Positions 16,168 to 24,451 of a stretch of 64,000 nucleotides of DNA are shown here, in pieces; within the stretch, counting starts at the first letter, position 1; the number at the start of each line of letters is the position of its first letter. Source of the stretch: DAOPJM01 sp964490325 (GTDB taxonomy: Bacteria > Bacillota > Clostridia > Christensenellales > CAG-138); NCBI GenBank assembly GCA_964490325.1, contig CAZBBX010000002.1, forward strand, positions 1-64,000, written 5' to 3'. A program made the position numbers and the translations under genes. The notes beneath the pieces were generated by a model, which was given only the letters and a program-made list of their open reading frames with translations, was not told the origin of the DNA and searched no databases.

Positions 16168-19100
16168 TTAGACGGGGTTCACCGCAGTGATGACCACGTT
16201 GAAGACGTAACCGGAACTTCCGTTGTTGGATTTTGCGTAAGCGCCCCAGCAATTCGGATTGTTGTTGTTATCATACTTCATGGCGATCAAGCGCGTAGTG
16301 TAGGTTGTCGGCTCAATGGAGAAGACACCCGTGTCTGCATCCTTGGTGATCTTGAATTCCGCAGCGGTCTCCGAGATCGTCAGGTTCGTAGAGTTGGGAG
16401 CGCTGATGTAGCCCGCATTGGACTTGATGGTCCAAGTGCCTTCGGTCGCGCCTGCCGCGATCGTCCAAACCGTCGCTTCCGCTTCCGTGGTGGCGGAGGT
16501 CAGCTTGTTGCTGTTGACGGTGTCGGTCATGTAGTAGGTGGCGTCATTGTAGTCAACGGAGATCAGATACTGGCCTGCCGTGATGTCAGGTTCGGGTTCA
16601 GGCTCGGTAGCTTCCTCGGTCACCCACATGTCGCCTTCCATAACGCGCCACTGCAGCGTGTTATAGATGCCCAGCGTCAGGTATGCGCCGATCTTGTCGC
16701 CTGCACCCAGCTCTGCCATGTCATAATCGGCAATGGCGGGAGCCTTGTAGATGGTCATCTCCTGCGTGCCATCGGTGACAACGATGTTGTAATAATCACC
16801 GTTGGCCGTGACGGAAACGACTTCCAGATCGAAGCTGGAATCCGTCTCGTCTTCGGGTGCGTCATACAACACCTGACTGCAGTACAGCATGCCAGCATAC
16901 TCTTCGACGGACGCAAAGTCGATCGCGCCGAAGTTCCAGCTCTTGTCGTAGCTGTAGTCATCCTCGGAATTATCGAACTTGACCTCGTCGATGACTGCAT
17001 TGCTCAGCTCCGGCAGTCCCTTATACCAAGCGGTGGTGCCCGTGACCTTGATCACATCGCCCTGCTCCAGGTCCGTGGGGGTCTCCGCCATATAGGCGCA
17101 GATGCCGTAGTAGTCGTCCGTGCTGCTGCAATCAGTATAGGTGCAGCTCAGATACACGTTCTTGCCATCGATGAAGGTGACGGCGCCAACGGTGGTGTAG
17201 GTTTCGGCCAGCGTTGCATCCTCCGCCATAGCGGTACGGATGTCGTTGATGGGCGTGTACTCAGGCGGGTTGACTTGGATCTCGTAAGCCGGGAAGTTGG
17301 ATGCATAGTCCATCGGCGCTACATAAACGATCTCCTGCGTGTATCCGTCAAGATCGAAATAGACGGTCGTGGAAGCACCCTTGTCCATGACAAACGCACG
17401 TCCCGTGATCCTCTTGCCAAGGCCGTCGTACAGGCCGATGTAATCCAAGTACTGGTTATCGGACACGGTAACGCGCAGCATATGATCGGACAGAATCGGC
17501 AGCTCGTCCAAGCCGACCAAGTAACGCAGGATCTTTGCAGCATCCGCCGCATTGATGGCTTCGTTCTCATTGACGTCGGCTTCGATCTTCTGATCGTCGG
17601 TCAGCTCATCCAGCTGGATGTCGTAACGAAGGATCGCTACGGCGTCGGCCGCGGTGATCATATCGTCTTGGTTGACGTCGCCCAGCATATCGACAAAGAG
17701 GTATGCGTCGTCAAGCTTCGGCGACTCGGTGTCAACGGTCAGACCGTACTCCCATACGATCTCATCGTCCCATTCCTCTGCGCTCATTGCGGCATAGTCG
17801 CCATTGAGCGCCCGGAACTTGCTCTCCAGCTCGGTCTCGTAGTCCAGCCAAGCATAGTACTTGATATCGACCTTCGTCTCGTTGGGCACATAGTTTCCAT
17901 CCATGTCCGTGCCGTCCCAAATGAAGGTGCCCTGCGAGGAGAAGTAGCCGCTGTCATCAAGGTATGCCTTGCCTAGATACTCGGTATCGTCCACATAGTA
18001 CAGCTCACCCGTTTCCTGATCAAAGACCAGCATGATCAGATGGCGTGCGTTGCGCAGCTGCATCGGGTAGGAGACCATAGCATCGTAGATGTAGCCATTG
18101 TTGCTGTCGCTCGTCTCGTTGGAAATGGCGTTGCGATCGGCCTCATAGTACACATACGCCCAATAGCTGTCGCCCAGCAGACTAACAAGCTTGCCCTGAT
18201 ACAGCGATGCGGCATACGCTTCGTTGATGCCAATGTTCTGATCCAGGAAGCTGTTGTAGTCGTAGGTGCCGGAAAGACCATTCTTCACAATATAGGCGGT
18301 CACGTCGATCTCATCGCTGAAATCGTAGGTATCCAGCATCGCGCCGTCCGTCCAGTCGCCATAGAAGCCCAGATAGGTGGCGTGGATATCGGGAACACTT
18401 ATATTATCGGTAATGCAGCTCAGCGTGATATAGCCCTCGAAATAGATACCATTTGCATAGTAGTAATCGAGCGTGGCCTTGCCTTCTTCAGTCAGGGAGA
18501 TAAAGATCTTGATCTTTTTCTCGCTTTGATTTGCATTGATCGTGAAGATATTATCGACGCAGTTGCTGCTGCCGGTCGCCAAGCCTTCACTGATCATGTT
18601 CAAGGTCTGCAGCGTATCGAACTTATCCCCTCTGTACGAAATAGGATAATCGGTCAGGATCGAGAAGTCCACGGAATACGCAAGATTCTGATGATACGGA
18701 TTCTTGATCGTCAGATCGAACACGTAGTCGCCGCTGCGCTCGGGATCGTCGCCCAGTTCCACCAAGGGTTCATCGATATAAATGGGCGTACCGCCGGCGT
18801 TTACAGCGTTGATGAGGCCTGCGCCCTGCTTGCGCGGGGAAACGGGATCGCCATAGCTGTCTGTTTGAATGATGGCGGTGTTCTCAACGGTCGCCTCAAG
18901 AATATGAGCGCGCTCCGCCTTCGTTATGCCGGCATAAAGCGGGCTGCTGCTGATCGCCTGAATGACCGTAGCGAACATGCCGGTCGCGTTAGGCGCAGCC
19001 ATGGAGGTGCCGCTGTAGACTTCGTATGCGCTGTCGCTGGTGTTGACAGAGGAATACACCATGCCGCCGGGCGCCGTGATCATGGGCTTGATAGCCAGAT

Positions 19101-20883
19101 CGGAGGTGGTGCCCCAGGAGCTGAAGTCGCTCATGGTGCCATAGGTGGGATTGCCGCAGATGGCGAGGTCTTCGTTGACATGCAGCGTTCCGATACCATT
19201 CTCGTCAGCAGCGGCGATCAATGCCGCACCTGCAGCCTGCGTGATGGAAACGGCAGGTGCATAGAACGTAGCAATGGACATGTTGATCTGCCCCGCTTGG
19301 TTGTTGTAGCAGATCATGCCGGCAGCGCCCGCGTTGTATGCGTTCTGCAGCTTCGTGGAGAAGTTCAGGTCGCCGCGCTTTACCAACGCGATCTTGCCCT
19401 CTACGTCGGCGGTGGCAGCGAAATCTGCTTCGGAGCCTAAGCCCGAACCGCCGATGACGATGTATTCAAGATCCTGTCCCGCGAAGCTCGTGCGGAAGCG
19501 CATGTCCTTCGTGGTTCCGTCGGCACTGACGTCGCTGCCCGTTGCCGTGTCGGAATATGCATAGTCTACATCCCCGACCTTAACGCCGTAGGAGGGATAT
19601 GCGATGTTGTTCGTGCTGGCAACGGAGAGGTTGCCGCGATAGGTCGCAGGGCTGCCGGTCACGCCGTAATCCACATACTCGGCAAAGGTGTACTGTACGC
19701 CGAGGTAATAGTTGTTGATCCAGTCGCCATAGGCCATGCTGTACTCGTTGCCTGCGGAGCAGCAAACGATGATGCCCGCTTTGTCGAGCTTATCATAGAT
19801 GTTGCCAAAAACGCCTTCCAGCTCGGAGTCGTAGGTCTTGCCGTTCTGTGCGCCGATGGACATGTTGACCACGTCAACGCCCAAACGATAGCAGTCTTCC
19901 AAAGCCGCAAAGTAGATGTCGCTGTTGGTGCCGCTGCCCACATCGTGGAAGATCTTCATGGCGACCAGCTGCGCCGCGGGAGCCGCGCCGTAGAAGGTCA
20001 TTGCGCCGTCATCTGCCATAACGCAGCCAACGGAGGTGCCCGAGGTGTGCGTGCCGTGACCATTTTTGTCGCTCACATCGGTGTCGAGGTCTGCATAGTC
20101 ATATGCGAAGGGGATCTTTGCAGACAGATATGCGCCGGGAACCGTGGTCTCGATGGAGGCAACGTCCTCCTCGGTCAGGACGGGGGTGTCGATGATGCCG
20201 TAATCCTGGAACGCTTCATGCGTTGTGCGAACGCCTGTATCCAAAACAGCAACCAAGACGCCGTCGCCGTCGTAGCCCCAACGGACCATGTCGGCCGCAC
20301 CCGTCATGATGGTGGAATACGCGTTGTCAGGATTCTGATCGGAGCTGATCTCCGACTCGGGGACGTCGTAGCTGTTGGAAAGATAGACCGCGGATACGCC
20401 TGCCATGGTTTCGATCTGCTTGATGTTCTTGTAAGCGGTCGTTATGGCCACGCCGTTTATAAGAGCCGTGTAGTCGAAGTTCATGGTGTAGTCGAAGCCC
20501 AGCTTACGCAGGAAGGTGTTGTGGGCGCTCGTTAAGCGTGCGCTCTCAGCCTTGGCGCTTTCGCTGTTGGCTTCCTCCACTTCGTAATTGTCGATCAGCG
20601 CGTCGCCTTCAAAGACGACGATGATCCGCACCTGCTCGTCTGCATCGACTTGATACAGCTCGAACTTGGAGATAGCCCCCTTCGGGGACAGTTCCTCCAG
20701 TTTGGTCTTCAACATGGAGCGATCGCCGCTGTCTGCAGTTGCGGTCGTTCCCTTGTCGAAGGTGACTTCCGTGCCCTTGGACGCGTCGGTGACATTCTTG
20801 CTTGCCCATGCCGTCGGCATCACTGTCGTGAGGATCATGGCTACCGCAAGAACCATCGCAAGAATATATCTTGCTTTCTTCAT
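16168..20883 (-). CDS. Very large secreted subtilisin-like (S8) protease with PA and dockerin domains
   Basis: 1571 aa extracellular serine protease. The start at 20883 has GGAGG 9 nt upstream and lies below a consensus promoter; the upstream ATG at 20919 is rejected. Order: signal peptide (1-28), inhibitor-type prodomain (about 70-180), S8 catalytic domain with Asp in VAVLDTGV near 218, His in GHGTHTSG near 283 and Ser in YSGTSMAAPN near 625, a PA domain inserted between His and Ser (GKIALVKRGDLNF), Fn3-like C5a-peptidase-type repeats, an internal dockerin (LGDVNQDD and ADVNENEA loops) near 1105-1165, an OB-like region (DVIKVTGTTAWYKGLPELSN) and a C-terminal beta-trefoil or lectin-like segment ending near 1571. 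It resembles lactocepin/C5a-peptidase proteins that degrade proteins at the surface; no cell-wall sorting signal (LPxTG) is seen, so attachment may use the dockerin. Confidence 0.9.
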   Translation of the reverse strand: MKKARYILAMVLAVAMILTTVMPTAWASKNVTDASKGTEVTFDKGTTATADSGDRSMLKTKLEELSPKGAISKFELYQVDADEQVRIIVVFEGDALIDNYEVEEANSESAKAESARLTSAHNTFLRKLGFDYTMNFDYTALINGVAITTAYKNIKQIETMAGVSAVYLSNSYDVPESEISSDQNPDNAYSTIMTGAADMVRWGYDGDGVLVAVLDTGVRTTHEAFQDYGIIDTPVLTEEDVASIETTVPGAYLSAKIPFAYDYADLDTDVSDKNGHGTHTSGTSVGCVMADDGAMTFYGAAPAAQLVAMKIFHDVGSGTNSDIYFAALEDCYRLGVDVVNMSIGAQNGKTYDSELEGVFGNIYDKLDKAGIIVCCSAGNEYSMAYGDWINNYYLGVQYTFAEYVDYGVTGSPATYRGNLSVASTNNIAYPSYGVKVGDVDYAYSDTATGSDVSADGTTKDMRFRTSFAGQDLEYIVIGGSGLGSEADFAATADVEGKIALVKRGDLNFSTKLQNAYNAGAAGMICYNNQAGQINMSIATFYAPAVSITQAAGAALIAAADENGIGTLHVNEDLAICGNPTYGTMSDFSSWGTTSDLAIKPMITAPGGMVYSSVNTSDSAYEVYSGTSMAAPNATGMFATVIQAISSSPLYAGITKAERAHILEATVENTAIIQTDSYGDPVSPRKQGAGLINAVNAGGTPIYIDEPLVELGDDPERSGDYVFDLTIKNPYHQNLAYSVDFSILTDYPISYRGDKFDTLQTLNMISEGLATGSSNCVDNIFTINANQSEKKIKIFISLTEEGKATLDYYYANGIYFEGYITLSCITDNISVPDIHATYLGFYGDWTDGAMLDTYDFSDEIDVTAYIVKNGLSGTYDYNSFLDQNIGINEAYAASLYQGKLVSLLGDSYWAYVYYEADRNAISNETSDSNNGYIYDAMVSYPMQLRNARHLIMLVFDQETGELYYVDDTEYLGKAYLDDSGYFSSQGTFIWDGTDMDGNYVPNETKVDIKYYAWLDYETELESKFRALNGDYAAMSAEEWDDEIVWEYGLTVDTESPKLDDAYLFVDMLGDVNQDDMITAADAVAILRYDIQLDELTDDQKIEADVNENEAINAADAAKILRYLVGLDELPILSDHMLRVTVSDNQYLDYIGLYDGLGKRITGRAFVMDKGASTTVYFDLDGYTQEIVYVAPMDYASNFPAYEIQVNPPEYTPINDIRTAMAEDATLAETYTTVGAVTFIDGKNVYLSCTYTDCSSTDDYYGICAYMAETPTDLEQGDVIKVTGTTAWYKGLPELSNAVIDEVKFDNSEDDYSYDKSWNFGAIDFASVEEYAGMLYCSQVLYDAPEDETDSSFDLEVVSVTANGDYYNIVVTDGTQEMTIYKAPAIADYDMAELGAGDKIGAYLTLGIYNTLQWRVMEGDMWVTEEATEPEPEPDITAGQYLISVDYNDATYYMTDTVNSNKLTSATTEAEATVWTIAAGATEGTWTIKSNAGYISAPNSTNLTISETAAEFKITKDADTGVFSIEPTTYTTRLIAMKYDNNNNPNCWGAYAKSNNGSSGYVFNVVITAVNPV

Positions 20884-20942
20884 GCTTTCTTTCCTCCTTA
20901 CGTATTCTATATGACACATTCGTGTACAATACAGGTAAATAT

Positions 20943-20971
20943 ATTATACAGAGTGACCCAAGATTTGTCAA
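20943..20971 (-). promoter_or_regulatory. Consensus promoter of the subtilase gene
   Basis: A perfect sigma-A promoter, TTGACA-N17-TATAAT, on the minus strand. The -35 overlaps the last codons of the upstream membrane-protein gene. The untranslated leader is about 55 nt, so strong expression is expected. Confidence 0.9.
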
Positions 20972-21783
20972 CGGTTCTGCGTGCTGTTTTTGATATGTGA
21001 AACAAGTGGGATCATATGCGGCAGCGCGAGCAAAAAGCTCAGCGAAGCAAGCAGCCTGCAATACAGCGGATAGCGGGAAAACAGCGATAAAATCAACAAA
21101 ATCCCGCCGATCGCAAGGTAACGCAAAGCGGCGTTTCCCCCACTCGGAAGCGAACGAGGGACCGCCTTCTTCCGCGCAACCTCATACTCTGCGCGTAAAT
21201 ATATTTTTACATCCCTTTCTGTATGCGTATACATTCCGTTCGGAAGGCGTTTTATCAGTTCCTCTCCCGTGCGGCATTCCGTTTCCGTCCCCCGCCTAAG
21301 CCCATCCCGCACCGCCGTCAGCAGCGCTGCGTCCGTAAATCCGCTCACGGAAAAGATGCGCTCCGTTTGTCCGCCCCGCAGCACGGGATAGAGCGCATCC
21401 TCATCTGCGGGGATGGTGGTGCGCAGTATGGCAAAATCTCCGCTTCCGAAGGCCTGCAAAAGAAGCGAGGTCAGCTCCGCCTCGCTCAACAGCAGCATTC
21501 GTTCCCGCACGAGCGCCATGGAGGCGCGCTTTTCTTCTTTTATAATGTATCGGCAGAGTCGTTTGCGGCGTATGAACGCAAGAAGCAGCACGCCGCCGCC
21601 CGCCAACGCCGCCGCAAGCAGGAAACGCGCATCATTCCTTGGCAGCAGCGCCGCGCCGCAAAGAAACAGCAAGCCGCCGAACGCAGCGGCGTCCAGGGCT
21701 CGCGCTGCGCGTCCTTTCCCGTGAAAACAGTTCTGTTCGATCCTTCGGCGCCAAGCGCCGTCAGAAAAATCCTCCGGTCTCAT
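20968..21783 (-). CDS. Unrecognised membrane protein with central soluble domain
   Basis: 271 aa protein of unknown family. Two membrane helices near residues 31-70 (AAAFGGLLFLCGAALL; LLAAALAGGGVLLLAF), then a soluble stretch of about 130 residues and two closing helices (LAIGGILLILSLFSRYPLY; LLASLSFLLALPHMIPLV). The soluble region has an ALYPVLRGGQTERIFSVSGFTDAAL segment, suggesting a restriction-endonuclease-like or nucleotide-binding fold, but I cannot name it. It starts at the first ATG, 47 nt from the divergent nadD-yqeK start, and its 3' end overlaps the -35 of the subtilase promoter. Confidence 0.6.
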   Translation of the reverse strand: MRPEDFSDGAWRRRIEQNCFHGKGRAARALDAAAFGGLLFLCGAALLPRNDARFLLAAALAGGGVLLLAFIRRKRLCRYIIKEEKRASMALVRERMLLLSEAELTSLLLQAFGSGDFAILRTTIPADEDALYPVLRGGQTERIFSVSGFTDAALLTAVRDGLRRGTETECRTGEELIKRLPNGMYTHTERDVKIYLRAEYEVARKKAVPRSLPSGGNAALRYLAIGGILLILSLFSRYPLYCRLLASLSFLLALPHMIPLVSHIKNSTQNR

Positions 21784-21793
21784 AAAGTGAGTG

Positions 21794-21823
21794 TTGCCAT
21801 TTTTTACAGCTTTATACTATAAT
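21794..21823 (+). promoter_or_regulatory. Promoter giving a leaderless nadD-yqeK transcript
   Basis: TTGCCA, an 18-nt spacer and TATAAT end 6 nt before ATG 21830, so transcription should begin at or next to the A of the start codon. No ribosome site is present between promoter and ATG. Confidence 0.65.
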
Positions 21824-21829
21824 GTAAGC

Positions 21830-22996
21830 ATGAATACTGCAAACAAGCAAAAGATCGTGCGCATTGGGGTCTTGGGCGGCTCCTTTCAACCCATACACAA
21901 CGCGCATCTGAACGTTGCACGGGCTGCTGCCGATGCGCTTGCCTTGGATCAGCTGCGCTTTATGATCGCGGGTGTTCCGCCGCACAAGCAGCTTGCCGAG
22001 GGCGCAAGCTCCGCGCAGCGCCTTGCCATGCTCCGCTTGGCCATTATGGGCGAACCGCGCTTTGTTGCGGACGACCGCGAGCTGTACCGCGAGGGCAAGA
22101 GCTATACCGCCGACACCCTGCAGCAGCTGAAGGCGGAGCAGCCCGACGCGGAACTGTATTTTATAATGGGCAGCGACATGCTGCGTACCTTTTTGCAATG
22201 GTATGCGCCGCAGCGCATCGCAGCGCTTGCGACCCTTGTCTGCATTCGCCGCGACGGACAGGCGGGCGGTGAGGAGGAAGCCGCCGCCGAGCTGGAACGC
22301 ACGCTCTCTGCCAAGGTACTCTTTTTGGATGGCGTTGGCGTCTACTCCTCCCACGAGATCCGCGACCGCGTGCGCGACGCCCTGCCTTTATGTGGGCTTG
22401 TGCCCCCCGCCGTGCAGAGCTACATCTACGAAAACCTGCTGTATCAGCCCGAAAAGATCGTATCCTTTGCCGAAAAGCTCAAAGCTTCCCTTTCCCCCGA
22501 GCGCTATGCGCACAGTCTGCGCACGATGGCCACCGCCATCGAACTGGCGCAGCGTTGGGGCGTGGACGGGCAGCAGGCGCGCTTGGCGGGGCTTCTGCAC
22601 GACTGCGCCAAGGGTCTGCCGACCACAGAGCTTCAAAGGCTTGCCGACGATGGCTGCGGCGTACCCGCCGTTCTGCACGCTCCTGCGGGCGCGATCCTTG
22701 CCAAACGGGATTACGGCGTCACGGATGAAGCGGTGTTGAAGGCCATTCGGCTGCACACCACGGGTGACGCGGGCATGAGCAGCTTGGATAAGCTCATCTA
22801 CCTGTCCGATCTGATCGAGCCCGGCCGCAGCTATCCCACCGCGGACAAGCTGCGCGCCCTCAGCTCTCCCGACGAGGCGATTTTGCTTGCTTTACAGGAG
22901 AATCTTTGCTATATTAGGAGGAGCGGAAAGCAAATGCATCCCGCTACGCTAAGAGCGTATCATGATTTGGGAGGTAACGATGGAGCGTTACGGTGA
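21830..22996 (+). CDS. nadD: Fused NadD (NaMN adenylyltransferase) and YqeK (HD-domain) protein
   Basis: 388 aa fusion. The N-terminal about 200 residues are nicotinate mononucleotide adenylyltransferase of NAD biosynthesis: GVLGGSFQPIHNAHL near residue 12 (nucleotidyltransferase HxGH-type motif), PPHKQLAEG and a C-terminal YSSHEIRDRVR substrate loop. The C-terminal about 185 residues are a YqeK-type HD hydrolase (LLHDCAKGLP near 262; RLHTTGDAGMSSLDKLIYLSD), a family reported to cleave diadenosine tetraphosphate symmetrically. The two are usually adjacent separate genes (nadD-yqeK-rsfS). ATG 21830 is used because it sits 6 nt after the -10; a GTG at 21857 is an alternative start. The end overlaps rsfS by 17 nt. 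Confidence 0.88.
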   Translation: MNTANKQKIVRIGVLGGSFQPIHNAHLNVARAAADALALDQLRFMIAGVPPHKQLAEGASSAQRLAMLRLAIMGEPRFVADDRELYREGKSYTADTLQQLKAEQPDAELYFIMGSDMLRTFLQWYAPQRIAALATLVCIRRDGQAGGEEEAAAELERTLSAKVLFLDGVGVYSSHEIRDRVRDALPLCGLVPPAVQSYIYENLLYQPEKIVSFAEKLKASLSPERYAHSLRTMATAIELAQRWGVDGQQARLAGLLHDCAKGLPTTELQRLADDGCGVPAVLHAPAGAILAKRDYGVTDEAVLKAIRLHTTGDAGMSSLDKLIYLSDLIEPGRSYPTADKLRALSSPDEAILLALQENLCYIRRSGKQMHPATLRAYHDLGGNDGALR

Positions 22997-23357
22997 AGCC
23001 GAAGTTTTGAAGCTCTGTGAGCTTCTGTACAACAAGAAAGCGGACGAGATCTATGCCATCCATGTGGCGGATAAAACCACCATTGCGGATTGGTTCATAC
23101 TGGCAAGCGGCAAGTCCGTCCAGCAGGTCAAATCCCTCTGCGACGAGATGGAGGATCGCGGCGTCGAGCTGGGTCTGGAGCTCAAGCGCAAGGAGGGCTA
23201 TAACGAGGGCCGCTGGATCGTTTTGGATTTCGGCAGCGTCTTGGTGCATCTGTTCCATCCCGAGGAGCGCGCCTACTACAACATGGAACGCCTCTGGCAG
23301 GACGGCGACAACACCATCGTCTATCCCCTCACGGACGGCTCTGACGCGCAGGCTTAG
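22980..23357 (+). CDS. rsfS: Ribosome silencing factor RsfS
   Basis: 125 aa protein of the RsfS/Iojap family, which binds ribosomal protein uL14 and blocks joining of the 30S and 50S subunits under nutrient limitation. Family segments are KKADEIYAIHVADKTTIADWFILASG and the C-terminal WIVLDFGSVLVHLFHPEERAYYNMERLW. ATG 22980 has GGGAGG 5 nt upstream and lies inside the end of the nadD-yqeK gene, giving translational overlap. This is the conserved nadD-yqeK-rsfS order. Confidence 0.95.
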   Translation: MERYGEAEVLKLCELLYNKKADEIYAIHVADKTTIADWFILASGKSVQQVKSLCDEMEDRGVELGLELKRKEGYNEGRWIVLDFGSVLVHLFHPEERAYYNMERLWQDGDNTIVYPLTDGSDAQA

Positions 23358-23462
23358 TGCAGCACTGCCTGCGCTGCGGCGGCTGACTGACGCCATTGTG
23401 CGCTGCCCCCTGCAAAAAGCGCCTGCAGCGCGCCCTTGTTGCGGGAACGTTCCTTCCCATTT

Positions 23463-23541
23463 GTTCAAGGATTGAACGTTTGTTCATTCACTATATATTT
23501 GTTGACATTTTTCCAACGTTGCCTTATCATTTAGGTGATAA
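23463..23541 (+). promoter_or_regulatory. Promoter and two inverted repeats controlling the BMC operon
   Basis: The promoter is TTGACA at 23502-23507, a 17-nt spacer and TATCAT at 23525-23530. A perfect inverted repeat TTATCA-N6-TGATAA (23524-23541) overlaps the -10, an ideal repressor position. A second inverted repeat GTTCAA-N3-TTGAAC (23463-23477) lies just upstream of the -35, with a direct TTGTTCA copy on each side. No regulator gene is adjacent, so the transcription factor is unknown. The rest of 23358-23576 holds a GC-rich hairpin (about 23400-23434) but no gene. Confidence 0.65.
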
Positions 23542-23576
23542 GAAAGCAGTACCAAGTTTTATGGGAGGCAGTAAAC

Positions 23577-24419
23577 ATGGATAATCAGCAGATGGAGGCA
23601 TTGGTAGCCAGCATCGTCAAGGAAGTCATGCAGCAAATGGGCGGCGTGCAGCCCTCCGCTTGCGCAGGCGCTTCCACGGGAAACCTTGCCAAGTACATCG
23701 ACCACACCCTGCTCAAGCCCGAATCGACGCGGCAGGACATCAAGCGTGTCTGCGACGAAGCCAAGAAGTACAACATGGCCAGCGTATGCGTCAATCCCTC
23801 GTGGATCGGGTATGTTGCCGAGCAGCTTCGCGGGACGAGCGTGACCCCCTGCGTGGTCATCGGCTTCCCTCTGGGCGCGACCCTGCCCGCCGTCAAGGCG
23901 GCGGAAGCCGCGGCCTGCATCGCCGTGGGCGCCCGTGAAGTGGACATGGTGATGAACATCGGCGCAGCCAAGAGCGGCGAATGGGACACCGTCCTTTCGG
24001 ACATCCAAGCCGTCGTGGAAGCCGCCAAGGGAAAGGCGCTGGTCAAGGTCATCATTGAGACCTGCCTGCTGACGGACGCCGAAAAGGTCAAGGCCTGCCA
24101 AGTCAGCAAGCTTGCGGGCGCGGATTTTGTGAAGACCAGCACGGGTTTCTCTACGGGCGGTGCAACGGTCGAGGATGTGCGCTTGATGCGGCAGACGGTC
24201 GGCCCGAACATGGGCGTGAAGGCCTCCGGCGGCGTGCGCACGCGTGATGACGCCGAAGCTTTGATCGCTGCGGGCGCGTCCCGTTTGGGCGCCAGCTCCA
24301 GCATCAAGATCATCGAGGGCAGCGCCGAGGAGCACAAGTGCATCCATTGCGGCAACTGCCAGCGCGGCGACTCTTCCTGCCCCACCGGCGCGGCTGTGCT
24401 GCGTAAAGTCCTGTATTGA
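23577..24419 (+). CDS. deoC: BMC-targeted deoxyribose-phosphate aldolase with C-terminal Cys motif
   Basis: 280 aa class I aldolase (DERA) that splits 2-deoxyribose 5-phosphate into acetaldehyde and glyceraldehyde 3-phosphate. An N-terminal amphipathic helix (MDNQQMEALVASIVKEVMQQ) has the pattern of a BMC encapsulation peptide, followed by a Cys/Gly/Ser linker. The TIM barrel begins KYIDHTLLKP; catalytic residues are Asp in REVDMVMNIG, Schiff-base Lys in FVKTSTGF and Lys in GVKASGGVRT. After the usual end, residues 249-280 add four cysteines (255, 258, 261, 268; CIHCGNCQ, later SSCP), which resembles a metal or Fe-S site and is not part of standard DeoC. ATG 23577 has GGGAGG 8 nt upstream. 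It is the first gene of the BMC operon. Whether the tail binds a cluster is unknown. Confidence 0.93.
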   Translation: MDNQQMEALVASIVKEVMQQMGGVQPSACAGASTGNLAKYIDHTLLKPESTRQDIKRVCDEAKKYNMASVCVNPSWIGYVAEQLRGTSVTPCVVIGFPLGATLPAVKAAEAAACIAVGAREVDMVMNIGAAKSGEWDTVLSDIQAVVEAAKGKALVKVIIETCLLTDAEKVKACQVSKLAGADFVKTSTGFSTGGATVEDVRLMRQTVGPNMGVKASGGVRTRDDAEALIAAGASRLGASSSIKIIEGSAEEHKCIHCGNCQRGDSSCPTGAAVLRKVLY

Positions 24420-24451
24420 TGGATCTGCCGAAAGGCTTACGGGAGGCGAAC

